Of a stretch of DNA of 64,000 bases, positions 51,279 to 59,591 are shown piece by piece. This DNA comes from Candidatus Dormiibacterota bacterium. GTDB lineage: Bacteria > Vulcanimicrobiota > Vulcanimicrobiia > Vulcanimicrobiales > Vulcanimicrobiaceae. A program made the translations under genes and the position numbers. How positions within the stretch are numbered: the first letter of the stretch is position 1; each line of letters opens with the position of its first letter. The notes beneath the pieces are model-generated. The model did no database searches, was not told the DNA's origin, and worked only from the letters and a program-made list of their open reading frames with translations. The stretch spans positions 62,001-126,000 of the forward strand of contig DATKRS010000004.1 in NCBI GenBank assembly GCA_035532035.1. The letters run 5' to 3'.

Positions 51279-53441
51279 ATGATCCTCGAGACCGAAGCCC
51301 TCAACGACGTACAAGCCGCCGCCGTTCGACATACGGACGGCCCGTGTTTGGTATTCGCCGGTGCGGGCAGCGGGAAGACGCGCGTCATCACGTATCGCAT
51401 CGCGTATCTTCTTCGGGAGCTCACCGTCGCCCCGGATCGCATTCTTGCGTTGACCTTCACGAACAAAGCCGCCGGGGAGCTGAAATCGCGTCTCGAGAGC
51501 ATGGTTGGCAGTGAGGCGCGTGGGATTTGGGCGGGTACGTTTCATGCGATGTGCGTGCGCTTGCTGCGGCGCGAAGGTTCGCGCGTCGGCGTCTCGCCCG
51601 GTTTCGGGATCATCGACGACACCGACCAACGCCAGCTTCTCAAGGAGATCGTCGACGATCTCGATTACGACGATCGCCAGCTTTCGCCCGGCGCGTGCCT
51701 GCACGAAATCGGCAACGCAAAGACCGCGATGCTCTCGCCGGAGAAGTATCTCGAGAAACAGACGACGTCGCTCGGCGAGCGGTTCGGCGAAGTCTACAAA
51801 GAGTATCAGCGTCGACTCGCGGCATCCAACAGCCTTGATTTCGACGATCTCATCTTGCGTGCCATCGACGTGCTCGAGGTTGACGGCGCCGTACGCGAAC
51901 GCTATCAGCGCAAGTTCCAGTACATCCTCGTCGATGAATATCAAGACGTCAACTTGCCGCAGTATCGGCTCATTTCGATTCTCGGCGAGCTCCATCGTAA
52001 CGTCACCGTCGTCGGGGACGACGATCAGTCGATCTATTCGTGGCGCGGTAGCGATCATCGGATGATCCTTCGCTTCGAGCAGGATTTCCCGGGTGCAACG
52101 GTTTTCAAGCTCGAGCAAAACTATCGCAGCACGCAGCGCATTCTCGATGCGGCAAACGCCTTGGTCGCCAACAACCGCTCGCGAGCGCCGAAGCGCCTCT
52201 ACACCGAGCGCGGCGAAGGCGACCCGATCATCGTCTACCCGGCGGCAACGGAGCGCGACGAGGCACGATACGTCGTCGAGCAGATCAAAAGCGCGGTTCG
52301 TGACGGCGCGGCGTATCAAGATTTTCTCGTGCTGTACCGCACGAACGCGCAGTCTCGCGTCTTCGAAGAGGCGATGCTTTCCGACGGCATCCCGTATCGC
52401 GTCATCGGCGGCGTCGGGTTTTACGCGCGTTCCGAAGTCAAAGACGTCATCGCCTACCTGCGCTACGTGCTCAACGCCGCCGATGCGATCGCATTCAAGC
52501 GCATCGTCAACGTACCGCGTCGCGGCATCGGCCAGCAGACGCTGGGCGCGCTCGTCCAAGCGGCAAACGCGGCCTCGATGTCCGTGGGCGAGGCGATCTT
52601 CGACAACGCGGTTCTGCGTACGGCGGTCCCGAAGAAGCTCAAAGAGCTGGAGCGCTTTGCCGAGCTGATTGGGGAGCTGCGGTCCTGCATCGCCGAGATG
52701 TCGGTTCCCGATCTGCTCGTTGCGGTCATGGAGCGCTCGGGATACGTTCGCGAACTGCAGTCGGAAGAGACGAACGAGGCCCGCGCCCGCTTGGAGACTC
52801 TTCAGGAACTCGTCGGCGTTGCCCGGGAGTATCACGCCGCCGAAGCGGAGGCGACGCTTGCGGGTTTCCTCTCGAATATCGCACTCGTGAGCGACGTGGA
52901 CGCCCTGGACGAGCGTGCGTCCTACGTCACGCTCATGACGCTGCACAGCGCCAAAGGCCTGGAGTTCCCGAGCGTGTTTCTCACGGGGCTCGAGGAGGGC
53001 GTCTTTCCGCACTCGCGCACGCAGAACGACGAGCACGAGATCGAAGAAGAGCGGCGCCTCGCGTACGTCGGTATCACGCGAGCCATGGAGCGTCTGCACC
53101 TGACGTTTGCACAACGGCGCGCGATCTTCGGGAATAGCTACGCATATCCGCGCTCGCGTTTCGTCGACGAAATCCCGGGCTTGCAGTTCCTCGAAGGCGA
53201 GAGTGTTGCGTTGCCGCGGCCGACGGGCGGCCGCTGGCGCGAGGTTTCGATTCACGAATCGGCCGGGGCGGGCATGCACATGCAGCTCGGTGCCGGCGAT
53301 CGCGTGCGCCATCCCAAGTGGGGCGAGGGCAAGATCGCGAGCGTCGTAGGCGCGGGCGGCGACGGACTCGTGACCATCGACTTTCCAAACGTCGGGCAGA
53401 AGATGTTGATGCTCAAATACGCTCCCTTGGAAAAAATATAA
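51279..53441 (+). CDS. pcrA: ATP-dependent DNA helicase PcrA/UvrD
   Basis: The 720-residue superfamily 1A helicase has Walker A with K33 (AGAGSGKT), motif Ia (LTFTNKAAGEL), motif II DEYQD, motif III (VVGDDDQSIYSWRGS), motif IV (EQNYRST), motif V (VTLMTLHSAKGLEFP) and motif VI (RRLAYVGITRA). The C-terminus has the small Tudor-like domain RVRHPKWGEGKI that binds RNA polymerase in PcrA. It acts in excision repair and replication restart. GTG at 51273 is an alternative start. The gene is preceded by an inverted repeat that may be a control site. Confidence 0.94.
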   Translation: MILETEALNDVQAAAVRHTDGPCLVFAGAGSGKTRVITYRIAYLLRELTVAPDRILALTFTNKAAGELKSRLESMVGSEARGIWAGTFHAMCVRLLRREGSRVGVSPGFGIIDDTDQRQLLKEIVDDLDYDDRQLSPGACLHEIGNAKTAMLSPEKYLEKQTTSLGERFGEVYKEYQRRLAASNSLDFDDLILRAIDVLEVDGAVRERYQRKFQYILVDEYQDVNLPQYRLISILGELHRNVTVVGDDDQSIYSWRGSDHRMILRFEQDFPGATVFKLEQNYRSTQRILDAANALVANNRSRAPKRLYTERGEGDPIIVYPAATERDEARYVVEQIKSAVRDGAAYQDFLVLYRTNAQSRVFEEAMLSDGIPYRVIGGVGFYARSEVKDVIAYLRYVLNAADAIAFKRIVNVPRRGIGQQTLGALVQAANAASMSVGEAIFDNAVLRTAVPKKLKELERFAELIGELRSCIAEMSVPDLLVAVMERSGYVRELQSEETNEARARLETLQELVGVAREYHAAEAEATLAGFLSNIALVSDVDALDERASYVTLMTLHSAKGLEFPSVFLTGLEEGVFPHSRTQNDEHEIEEERRLAYVGITRAMERLHLTFAQRRAIFGNSYAYPRSRFVDEIPGLQFLEGESVALPRPTGGRWREVSIHESAGAGMHMQLGAGDRVRHPKWGEGKIASVVGAGGDGLVTIDFPNVGQKMLMLKYAPLEKI

Positions 53442-53468
53442 GAGAGTCTCGATTCGGCCCATGCGGTC

Positions 53469-54191
53469 ATGATTAGGGTTGCGGTTGCCGGGGCACTCGG
53501 GCGAATGGGAACGGTGGCCCGCGCCGCCCTGCGTGAAGCTGATGGTATCGACTATGCCGGTGGACTCGCCCGCGAGCGGATCGAGGGCGATATCCTTTAC
53601 GACGATCTCGCGGCGCTGATCGCCGAGACCAAACCGGACGTGCTGCTCGATCTCACGACCTATCCTTCGACGGTGGAGATCTCGCGTGCGGCGATACGCG
53701 CCGGCGTCCGGCCCGTCATCGGTGCTACGGGGTGGAGCGATTTCGATCGCGCGGCGCTCGCCCGCGAAGCCGAGGAGCACGGTGTCGGGGCGATTCTCGT
53801 TCCGAACTTCTCCCTCGGCGCGGCCTTGATGATGCGATTTGCAGCCGAGGCTGCGCGCCACTTTCCGACGATCGAGATCGTCGAGTTGCATCACGACCGC
53901 AAGAAAGACAAGCCGTCCGGCACGGCGCTGCTTACGGCCGAGCGTATCGCGGCGGCAGGATACGAAGCGGAGATTCCGATTCACAGCGTGCGGTTGCGCG
54001 GGCTCGTCGCGCACCATGAGGTCCTCTTGGGAAGCGACGGCGAAGTGCTGACGATCCGTCACGACACGCTCTCGCGCGAAGCATTCGTTGCCGGCATGCT
54101 TGCGGCCGTGCGTGGGGTGATGCGCCTCGATCGCCTGGTTGTCGGCATCGATGCCGTGCTGGAAGGTGCGAAGGAGCCGCCATCCGCGTAG
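53469..54191 (+). CDS. dapB: 4-hydroxy-tetrahydrodipicolinate reductase
   Basis: The 240-residue enzyme reduces the DapA product with NAD(P)H on the path to diaminopimelate and lysine. It has VAVAGALGRMGT, the GATGWSDFD site and the catalytic segment ELHHDRKKDKPSGTA with H141/H142 and K145/K146. Length is normal. It begins the lysine/DAP run dapB-asd-lysC-dapA. Its last codons overlap the apparent start of asd. Confidence 0.94.
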   Translation: MIRVAVAGALGRMGTVARAALREADGIDYAGGLARERIEGDILYDDLAALIAETKPDVLLDLTTYPSTVEISRAAIRAGVRPVIGATGWSDFDRAALAREAEEHGVGAILVPNFSLGAALMMRFAAEAARHFPTIEIVELHHDRKKDKPSGTALLTAERIAAAGYEAEIPIHSVRLRGLVAHHEVLLGSDGEVLTIRHDTLSREAFVAGMLAAVRGVMRLDRLVVGIDAVLEGAKEPPSA

Positions 54192-55129
54192 CCGTCGTCG
54201 GAGCCACCGGCGCCGTCGGCGAGACGATCGTGCGCGTGTTGGAAGAGCGCGATCTCCCGATCGAGCGTATCGAGGCGTTCGCTTCTCGGTCGCGGCCCGG
54301 CGCGGTGCATTTTCGCGGCGTCGCTCTCGACGTCGAGCCGGCAACCCCCGAGCGCCTACGCGATTTCGACGTCATTTTCTTTGCCGGCGGTGAGGATGCG
54401 AGCGAGACGTTCGTGCCGGCTCTCGAGAAGCACGGCATCGTCGTCATCGACAACAGCGCAACCTTTCGCATGCGCGACGGCGTGCCGTTGCTGATCCCGG
54501 AGGTCAATGCGGATGCCGTCCGCGCGGAACATCGTCTCTTTCCCGTTGGGAACTGCACGGCGATCATTCTCTGCACGGCGCTCGCTCCCGTTCGCGATCT
54601 CGCCGGCTTACGCCGCGTGCACGTCGCCAGCTATCAGGCCGTGAGCGGAGCGGGCCGAGGCGCGTTGGAAGCCTTCGATCGCGGCGAGGGCGACGTCGTG
54701 CGCAACGTCGTTCCCAAGATTGGCGAGCTCGACGCCGGCGGCGAGAGCGGGGAAGAGCGCAAGGTGCGCGACGAGTCGCGCAAGATGCTCGGCCTCCCGC
54801 AGCTCGAGCTGAGCGCGGTGTGCGTCCGCGTACCCGTACGCACGGCTCATTCGGAGGCGGTGTTCTTCGAGACCGAGCGTTCCACGAGCGTTGCGGACCT
54901 CGGCGCGGCGTTCGAGCGCGCGCCGTCGATCGTCTTCCATCGCTCGGGCATCGTGACGCCACTCGACGTCGAGGGGACCGACGACGTGCACGTCGCTCGG
55001 CTGCGCGCGACCGACGCGTCGGGCCATCGCTTCAGCCTGTTTTGCGTCGGCGACCAACTGCGCAAAGGCGCCGCGACGAATGCCGTGCAGATTCTCGAGC
55101 TGCTGATGGAGAAGGGGCTCGTGCGATGA
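54182..55129 (+). CDS. asd: Aspartate-semialdehyde dehydrogenase (apparent AUC start)
   Basis: The enzyme reduces aspartyl phosphate to the semialdehyde for lysine, threonine and methionine. The NADP motif RVAVVGATGAVGETIVRVL precedes the first conventional start (GTG at 54230), so the gene must begin further up. No ATG, GTG or TTG exists in frame upstream of this motif within the dapB-overlapping region. An AUC at 54182 has a perfect AAGGAG (54171-54176) five bases upstream, making AUC the likely initiation codon. A 315-residue product results, with catalytic Cys C125 (FPVGNCTAI) and the substrate segment SGAGRGALEAF. It overlaps dapB by ten bases and lysC by ATGA. A sequencing or assembly error is the alternative. 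Confidence 0.88.
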   Translation: MRVAVVGATGAVGETIVRVLEERDLPIERIEAFASRSRPGAVHFRGVALDVEPATPERLRDFDVIFFAGGEDASETFVPALEKHGIVVIDNSATFRMRDGVPLLIPEVNADAVRAEHRLFPVGNCTAIILCTALAPVRDLAGLRRVHVASYQAVSGAGRGALEAFDRGEGDVVRNVVPKIGELDAGGESGEERKVRDESRKMLGLPQLELSAVCVRVPVRTAHSEAVFFETERSTSVADLGAAFERAPSIVFHRSGIVTPLDVEGTDDVHVARLRATDASGHRFSLFCVGDQLRKGAATNAVQILELLMEKGLVR

Positions 55130-56340
55130 GTTCGGTCGCGGTCCTGAAGTTCGGCGGAACCTCCCTTGCGACGGCGGAGCAGCGCGCGATGGCGCGCCTG
55201 CGGATGCGTGAAGCGCTGGGCGAAGGCCACGCCGTCGTTGCGGTCGTCTCCGCGATGGGTCGTGCGCCGGAGCCATATGCAACGGATTCGTTGCTCGCTC
55301 TCGTCGACGGGCGCGCGAGCACGCGCAATTCGGACCTTCTGCTCGCAACGGGGGAGATGATTGCAGCTGCGGTCTTTGCGCAGGAGCTGGAAGCGGCGGG
55401 TACGCCGGCGGTCGCGCTGACGGGCGCGCAAGCTGGCATCGTCACCGACGAGCGCTTCGGGGACGCGACGATCCTGCGCGTCGATCCGGCGGCGCTGCGC
55501 GAAGTACTCGAGCGGCGTGCCGTTCCGGTGGTCGCCGGGTTTCAAGGCGCGAGCGAGAGCGGTGCCGTGGTAACGCTCGGGCGCGGCGGTACGGACCTTT
55601 CGGCGATCGCCATCGGCCACGCGCTTGGCGCCGAGCGCATCGACATCTACACCGACGTCAGCGGCGTGATGACTGCCGACCCGCAGCGCATCGGCGGCGC
55701 GCGAAGCGTCGAGCGGGCAACGCTCGAAGAGGTCACCGAGCTCGCGCAGCACGGTGCCAAGGTCATGCACTACAAGGCCGCCGAGTACGCGCGCCGGACC
55801 GGGACGCGGTATCGCATTCGCGGTCTAGCCACGGATCGAGGAACGCTCGTCGATGAAAGCGTCGATCACCACCGGCCCGTTACCGGCGTCGCCGTCTCGG
55901 AGCGTCTCACATGGGTGCGCGTGATTCGCGGAGACATCGAAAATGCGACGCGGCGAATGGAGACGGAGATCGAGATGTTTCGCCGCATCGCCGGCGCCGG
56001 CGTCTCGATCGATCAGGTTACGATCAATCAGGCCGGCGTGGCATTCGTCGTCGAGGGCGATCGGGGGAACGACGTGCGCCGCCTTCTCGGGGACTTGAAC
56101 CTCGCGGTTCGCGTACGCGAAGGCTGCGCCAAGCTCTCGGTGGTCGGGAACGGCATGCGCGAGGCGCCCGGCGTGATCTACGAGCTGACCTCGGCGCTCG
56201 CGGAGGAGAATGTCGAGATCATTCACTGCACCGACAGCAACGTGACGATCTCCGTGCTCGTGCCGATGCAGGACGGCGCGCGCGCGGAGGAGGCCGTACA
56301 CAGGCGCTTTGGGCTCGACGTCGGAGATCCCGTAGCATGA
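55126..56340 (+). CDS. lysC: Aspartate kinase
   Basis: The 404-residue kinase phosphorylates aspartate, the first step to lysine and threonine. The KFGGTS motif is at residues 8-13, followed by VVSAMGR, LLATGEM, GFQGASESGAVVTLGRGGTDLSA and the two C-terminal ACT domains (from about residue 260, with SIDQVTINQ and LSVVGNGMRE) that give feedback control by end products. The ATG overlaps the asd stop by ATGA. It ends overlapping dapA the same way. Confidence 0.94.
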   Translation: MSSVAVLKFGGTSLATAEQRAMARLRMREALGEGHAVVAVVSAMGRAPEPYATDSLLALVDGRASTRNSDLLLATGEMIAAAVFAQELEAAGTPAVALTGAQAGIVTDERFGDATILRVDPAALREVLERRAVPVVAGFQGASESGAVVTLGRGGTDLSAIAIGHALGAERIDIYTDVSGVMTADPQRIGGARSVERATLEEVTELAQHGAKVMHYKAAEYARRTGTRYRIRGLATDRGTLVDESVDHHRPVTGVAVSERLTWVRVIRGDIENATRRMETEIEMFRRIAGAGVSIDQVTINQAGVAFVVEGDRGNDVRRLLGDLNLAVRVREGCAKLSVVGNGMREAPGVIYELTSALAEENVEIIHCTDSNVTISVLVPMQDGARAEEAVHRRFGLDVGDPVA

Positions 56341-57230
56341 AACGACCGGCGACGATTCTCACCGCGATGGTAACGCCGTTCGACGCTCGAGGCAGCGTGA
56401 ACGCGGGCGAAGCCAAGCGGCTCGCGACGTGGCTCGTCGATCGCGGAAACGACGGGCTCGTCGTGGCCGGATCCACCGGCGAGGGACAGACGCTCGACGC
56501 CCGAGAGCGCGAGGCGCTCGTTCGCAGCGTGAAGGAAGCCGTCGCCGGGCGCGCGCTGGTCGTTGCGAACGCCGGGTCGAACGACACGCGCGATTCGGTT
56601 GGCGCGGTGCGCGAGGCGGAGGCGGCCGGCGCCGACGCGATCCTCGCGGTCGTTCCGTACTACAACAAGCCGCCGCAGAGCGGGATGATCGCGCACTTTT
56701 CGGCCATTGCGGACGCCACGAGCCTGCCGGTATTTGTGTACAATATTCCCGGGCGCACGGGCGCCAACATGCTGCCCGAAACGCTGCTCGAGCTTGCGCG
56801 GCGCAGGAAGAACGTCGCCGGGGTGAAGGAGTCGAGCGGCGACCTCAAGCAGATCGCCACGATTCTCCGCGATCGCGGCGACGGATTCGTCGTGTGGGCG
56901 GGTGACGATCACCTCTTCCTTCCAACGCTGGCCCTGGGAGGCGACGGCGTCGTCGGCGTCGCCTCGCATCTTTGCTCGCGCGAGTATCGGCGGATGTTCG
57001 ATGCATTCCGCGCAGGTGAGACTGCGGAAGCCGCTCGCATTCACGCATCGCTCTTGGATCTGATCGACGCGCTGTTTGCGACGTCGAGCCCAATTCCGGT
57101 GAAGTGGGCGATGGCGCAGCTCGGCTTCGATGTCGGCGCGTGCCGCCTGCCGCTCGATGCGATGCCGGCCGCGCTCGCCGACCGGCTGCGGCCGCTGCTC
57201 GCGCCGTACGCCGCCGCCGCCATGTCCTAA
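56337..57230 (+). CDS. dapA: 4-hydroxy-tetrahydrodipicolinate synthase
   Basis: The 297-residue aldolase-class enzyme condenses pyruvate with aspartate semialdehyde. Schiff-base Lys is K164 (AGVKESSGD), Tyr is Y135 (FVYNIPGRTG), and the substrate loop is VAGSTGEGQTL. Contrast the DapA-like protein at 35343, which has AGSCGEY in that loop. With dapB, asd and lysC upstream this is the lysine-pathway enzyme. The 3' end is nine bases before the next GTG. Confidence 0.94.
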   Translation: MKRPATILTAMVTPFDARGSVNAGEAKRLATWLVDRGNDGLVVAGSTGEGQTLDAREREALVRSVKEAVAGRALVVANAGSNDTRDSVGAVREAEAAGADAILAVVPYYNKPPQSGMIAHFSAIADATSLPVFVYNIPGRTGANMLPETLLELARRRKNVAGVKESSGDLKQIATILRDRGDGFVVWAGDDHLFLPTLALGGDGVVGVASHLCSREYRRMFDAFRAGETAEAARIHASLLDLIDALFATSSPIPVKWAMAQLGFDVGACRLPLDAMPAALADRLRPLLAPYAAAAMS

Positions 57231-57239
57231 GGGAAGCGC

Positions 57240-57977
57240 GTGCGAATCCTCGGCTGCAGACTCGACGACGTCGACGCGCGCGAGGCCGTCGAACGCATCC
57301 TCGCGCTCGCGCACTCGAGCGATGGCGCGCAGGTGGTGACGCTCGGCACCGAGATGGTTGTGTACGCGCAGCGCGACGCGCGTTTTCGCGCCGCGATCAA
57401 CGCGAGCGCCCTTTCGCTGTGCGACACCGTCGGATTGCTCTGGGTCGCGCGCAGACGCGGAGCGCGTTTACGCCGCCGCGTCGCCGGCGTCGAGCTGATC
57501 GAAGCGCTTTGCGCGGGCGCCGGTCGCGAAGGCATTCGCGTCTATTTTCTCGGTGGAGCGCAAGGCGTCGCGCAGGCCGCTGCCGAGCGGCTGCGCGCCC
57601 GCTATCCCGGCTTGCTCGTTGCCGGAACGCGGAACGGCTACTTCGACGAGCGCGAGAGCCCAAGCGTCGTCGAAGACGTTCGTGCCGGCGGGGCGCGGCT
57701 GCTCTTCTGCGGCCTCGGGTTTCCACGCCAGGAGTTTTGGCTTGCCGAGCATCTCCGTGCGACGGGCTGCGGCGTGGGCATCGGCGTGGGTGGATCGTTC
57801 GACGTGATCGCTGGAAGGGTTCGGCGCGCGCCTGCCGCGTGGCGAACGCTCGGGATCGAATGGCTCTACCGTCTGCTAAAGGAGCCGCAGCGCTGGCGGC
57901 GGCAACTCGCACTGCCGGTCTTCGTCGCGCTCGTCGCACGTGACGCGCTCGGCGCGAGGAAGGAGGGCGGTTCCTGA
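57240..57977 (+). CDS. WecG/TagA/CpsF-family glycosyltransferase
   Basis: The 245-residue enzyme belongs to the GT26 family, transferring N-acetylmannosaminuronic acid, N-acetylmannosamine or a similar sugar to a lipid-linked acceptor. Motifs are VVTLGTEMVVYAQRDARFRAAI, CDTVGLLWVARRRG, RVAGVELIEAL, VYFLGGAQGVAQAAAERL, FCGLGFPRQEFW and GVGIGVGGSFDVIAGRVRRAP. AAGGGA at 57229-57234 is the ribosome binding site for the GTG. It likely works with the nucleotidyltransferase just downstream in making a surface polysaccharide. Confidence 0.9.
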   Translation: MRILGCRLDDVDAREAVERILALAHSSDGAQVVTLGTEMVVYAQRDARFRAAINASALSLCDTVGLLWVARRRGARLRRRVAGVELIEALCAGAGREGIRVYFLGGAQGVAQAAAERLRARYPGLLVAGTRNGYFDERESPSVVEDVRAGGARLLFCGLGFPRQEFWLAEHLRATGCGVGIGVGGSFDVIAGRVRRAPAAWRTLGIEWLYRLLKEPQRWRRQLALPVFVALVARDALGARKEGGS

Positions 57978-58954
57978 AAGCGATGATTCTCGCGGGCGGC
58001 CTCTCGACGCGGTTATATCCGTTGACGAAGACCGTCCCTAAGCCACTCGTTCCGGTGCTCGGCGAGCCGAATATCGCGCATGTCATCCGGTACCTGAAGA
58101 GGTTCGGGATCACGGAGATCGCGACGAACGTGTTCTACTTTGCCGACGCGATCCGCGCCGCGCTCGGCGACGGCTCACGCTTCGGCGTTCGCCTGACGTA
58201 TCTCGACGAGCCGAGCTTGAGCGGAAGCGCCGGTGCCGTAAAACTGATGCAGCCGTTTCTCGTCGAGAGCGATCCGTTCGTTGTCGTCGGGTGCGACGAC
58301 ATCACGAATCTCGATCTCGATGCGCAGATCGGCTTTCACCGCGAGCGCAAGGCGATCGCGACCATCGGCTTGGTGGAGCGCGACGACGTGCGCGAGTATG
58401 GCGTGGTCGTCGTCAACGGCGAGGGGAAGGTCGTCGGATTTCAGGAGAAGCCGCAACCCGGCGAGGAGCGTAGCCACTTCGTGAACACCGGCATCTACGT
58501 CTTCTCGCCGTTGATCTTCGAGCGCATTCCAGCAAACAGCGTGTACGATTTCGGCAAGCAGGTCTTTCCGAGGCTGCAGCAGGATGGCGCCGCATTCTAT
58601 GGGTTCACGGCAGAAGACGCCTACTGGTGCGACATCGGCACGCCCGCCGAGTACCGGCGCGTAACGCGCGATCTTCTCGCCGGCACGTTCTCGCTGCCCG
58701 AGACGCACGTAGGCGGCGACGTTTGGACGGGACGCGGAGCCAGGGTCGCTCCGGATGCCGTCATCGTCGGGCCGAGCGTCATCGGCGACGGTGTCGTCGT
58801 CGAGAGTGGCGCGCGCATCGAGCGCAGCATCCTCTGGCAGGAGGCAGTCGTCGAGCGCGGCGCGGTCGTTGCCGGTTCGATCGTCGGCTCCCGCTACCGC
58901 GTCGCTGCCGGCGCGCGCCTCGATAACGCGATCGTCGGCAACGACGAGCCCTGA
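57974..58954 (+). CDS. Sugar-phosphate nucleotidyltransferase (apparent CUG start)
   Basis: The 326-residue protein has the signature MILAGGLSTRLYPLTKTVPKP, FVVVGCDDITNLDL, EKPQPGEERSH and YWCDIGTPAEYRR, then left-handed beta-helix repeats. It parallels the protein at 47839 and would make a nucleotide sugar. The first ATG is at 57983, but AGGAGG at 57961-57966 is 16 bases away from it and seven from a CUG at 57974, which overlaps the upstream stop (CTGA) and adds Met-Lys-Ala, matching the usual MKAMILAGG N-terminus. So CUG is the likely start. Confidence 0.88.
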   Translation: MKAMILAGGLSTRLYPLTKTVPKPLVPVLGEPNIAHVIRYLKRFGITEIATNVFYFADAIRAALGDGSRFGVRLTYLDEPSLSGSAGAVKLMQPFLVESDPFVVVGCDDITNLDLDAQIGFHRERKAIATIGLVERDDVREYGVVVVNGEGKVVGFQEKPQPGEERSHFVNTGIYVFSPLIFERIPANSVYDFGKQVFPRLQQDGAAFYGFTAEDAYWCDIGTPAEYRRVTRDLLAGTFSLPETHVGGDVWTGRGARVAPDAVIVGPSVIGDGVVVESGARIERSILWQEAVVERGAVVAGSIVGSRYRVAAGARLDNAIVGNDEP

Positions 58955-58991
58955 GACTCGTCGCCCCGCTGCGACGCGTGAAGGGCAGAGT

Positions 58992-59591
58992 ATGTGGCAG
59001 CGAACATTAGACGTTCTCTTTCCGGCGCAGTGCGGTGGCTGCAGCGAAATAGGAAGTGGATATTGCGACCGGTGCGCGGCCGAAGCCGAGTCGTGCTCCG
59101 AGCGCCGAGGGGAGCTCGCGGTGCGCGCGTTCGGCGCGTACGCGGGCTCTCTGCGCCGCGCAGTCCTCGCCATGAAGGACGGACGCCGCGACGTCGCGCG
59201 AGCGCTCGGCGAGCGGCTCGCAGCGTTGGTCTCCGAGCGCTCGATCCTCGTGCCGGTCCCGACGACCGCCGCGCGCCGCAGAGCGCGCGGCATGGACGGC
59301 GGCGTAGAGCTTGCGCGATCTGCCGCGTCGCTCGGCGGCATATCGCTGCGAGAGCCTCTCGTCCACGCGGCGCGTGACGCACAACGCGGCCGTTCGCGGG
59401 CGGATCGGCTCGGCGCGCGCGGTCGCTTCGCCTGCCGCGAACGGTTCGGCGGCGAGCGCGTCGTTCTCGTGGACGACGTGTGCACGACCGGCGCGACGCT
59501 CGTCGACTGCGCGAGCGCGCTGCATGCGGCAGGTGCGACGGTGCGCGAAGCGGTGGTCGTTGCGCTGGCGCCGAATCACGGCCGGTCGTGA
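58992..59591 (+). CDS. comF: ComF-type amidophosphoribosyltransferase-like protein
   Basis: The 199-residue protein has the N-terminal Cys pattern FPAQCGGCSEIGSGYCDRC and the phosphoribosyltransferase motif VVLVDDVCTTGATL, the ComF/GntX layout. In naturally competent bacteria ComF helps DNA uptake; in others its role is unclear. AAGGG at 58981-58985 supports the ATG at 58992. The stop overlaps ribD by GTGA, so it belongs to the rib transcript. Confidence 0.87.
   Translation: MWQRTLDVLFPAQCGGCSEIGSGYCDRCAAEAESCSERRGELAVRAFGAYAGSLRRAVLAMKDGRRDVARALGERLAALVSERSILVPVPTTAARRRARGMDGGVELARSAASLGGISLREPLVHAARDAQRGRSRADRLGARGRFACRERFGGERVVLVDDVCTTGATLVDCASALHAAGATVREAVVVALAPNHGRS

Noticed and set aside
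51240-54344. A 1034-codon antisense frame opposite the helicase and dapB
   Set aside because: It lies wholly opposite clear helicase and dapB genes, and its Arg/Asp/Val-rich product has no domain. High GC makes long antisense frames common.
54230-55129. asd starting at GTG 54230
   Set aside because: This would remove the first 16 residues with the NADP-binding motif VAVVGATGAVG; the ribosome binding site at 54171 points to 54182.
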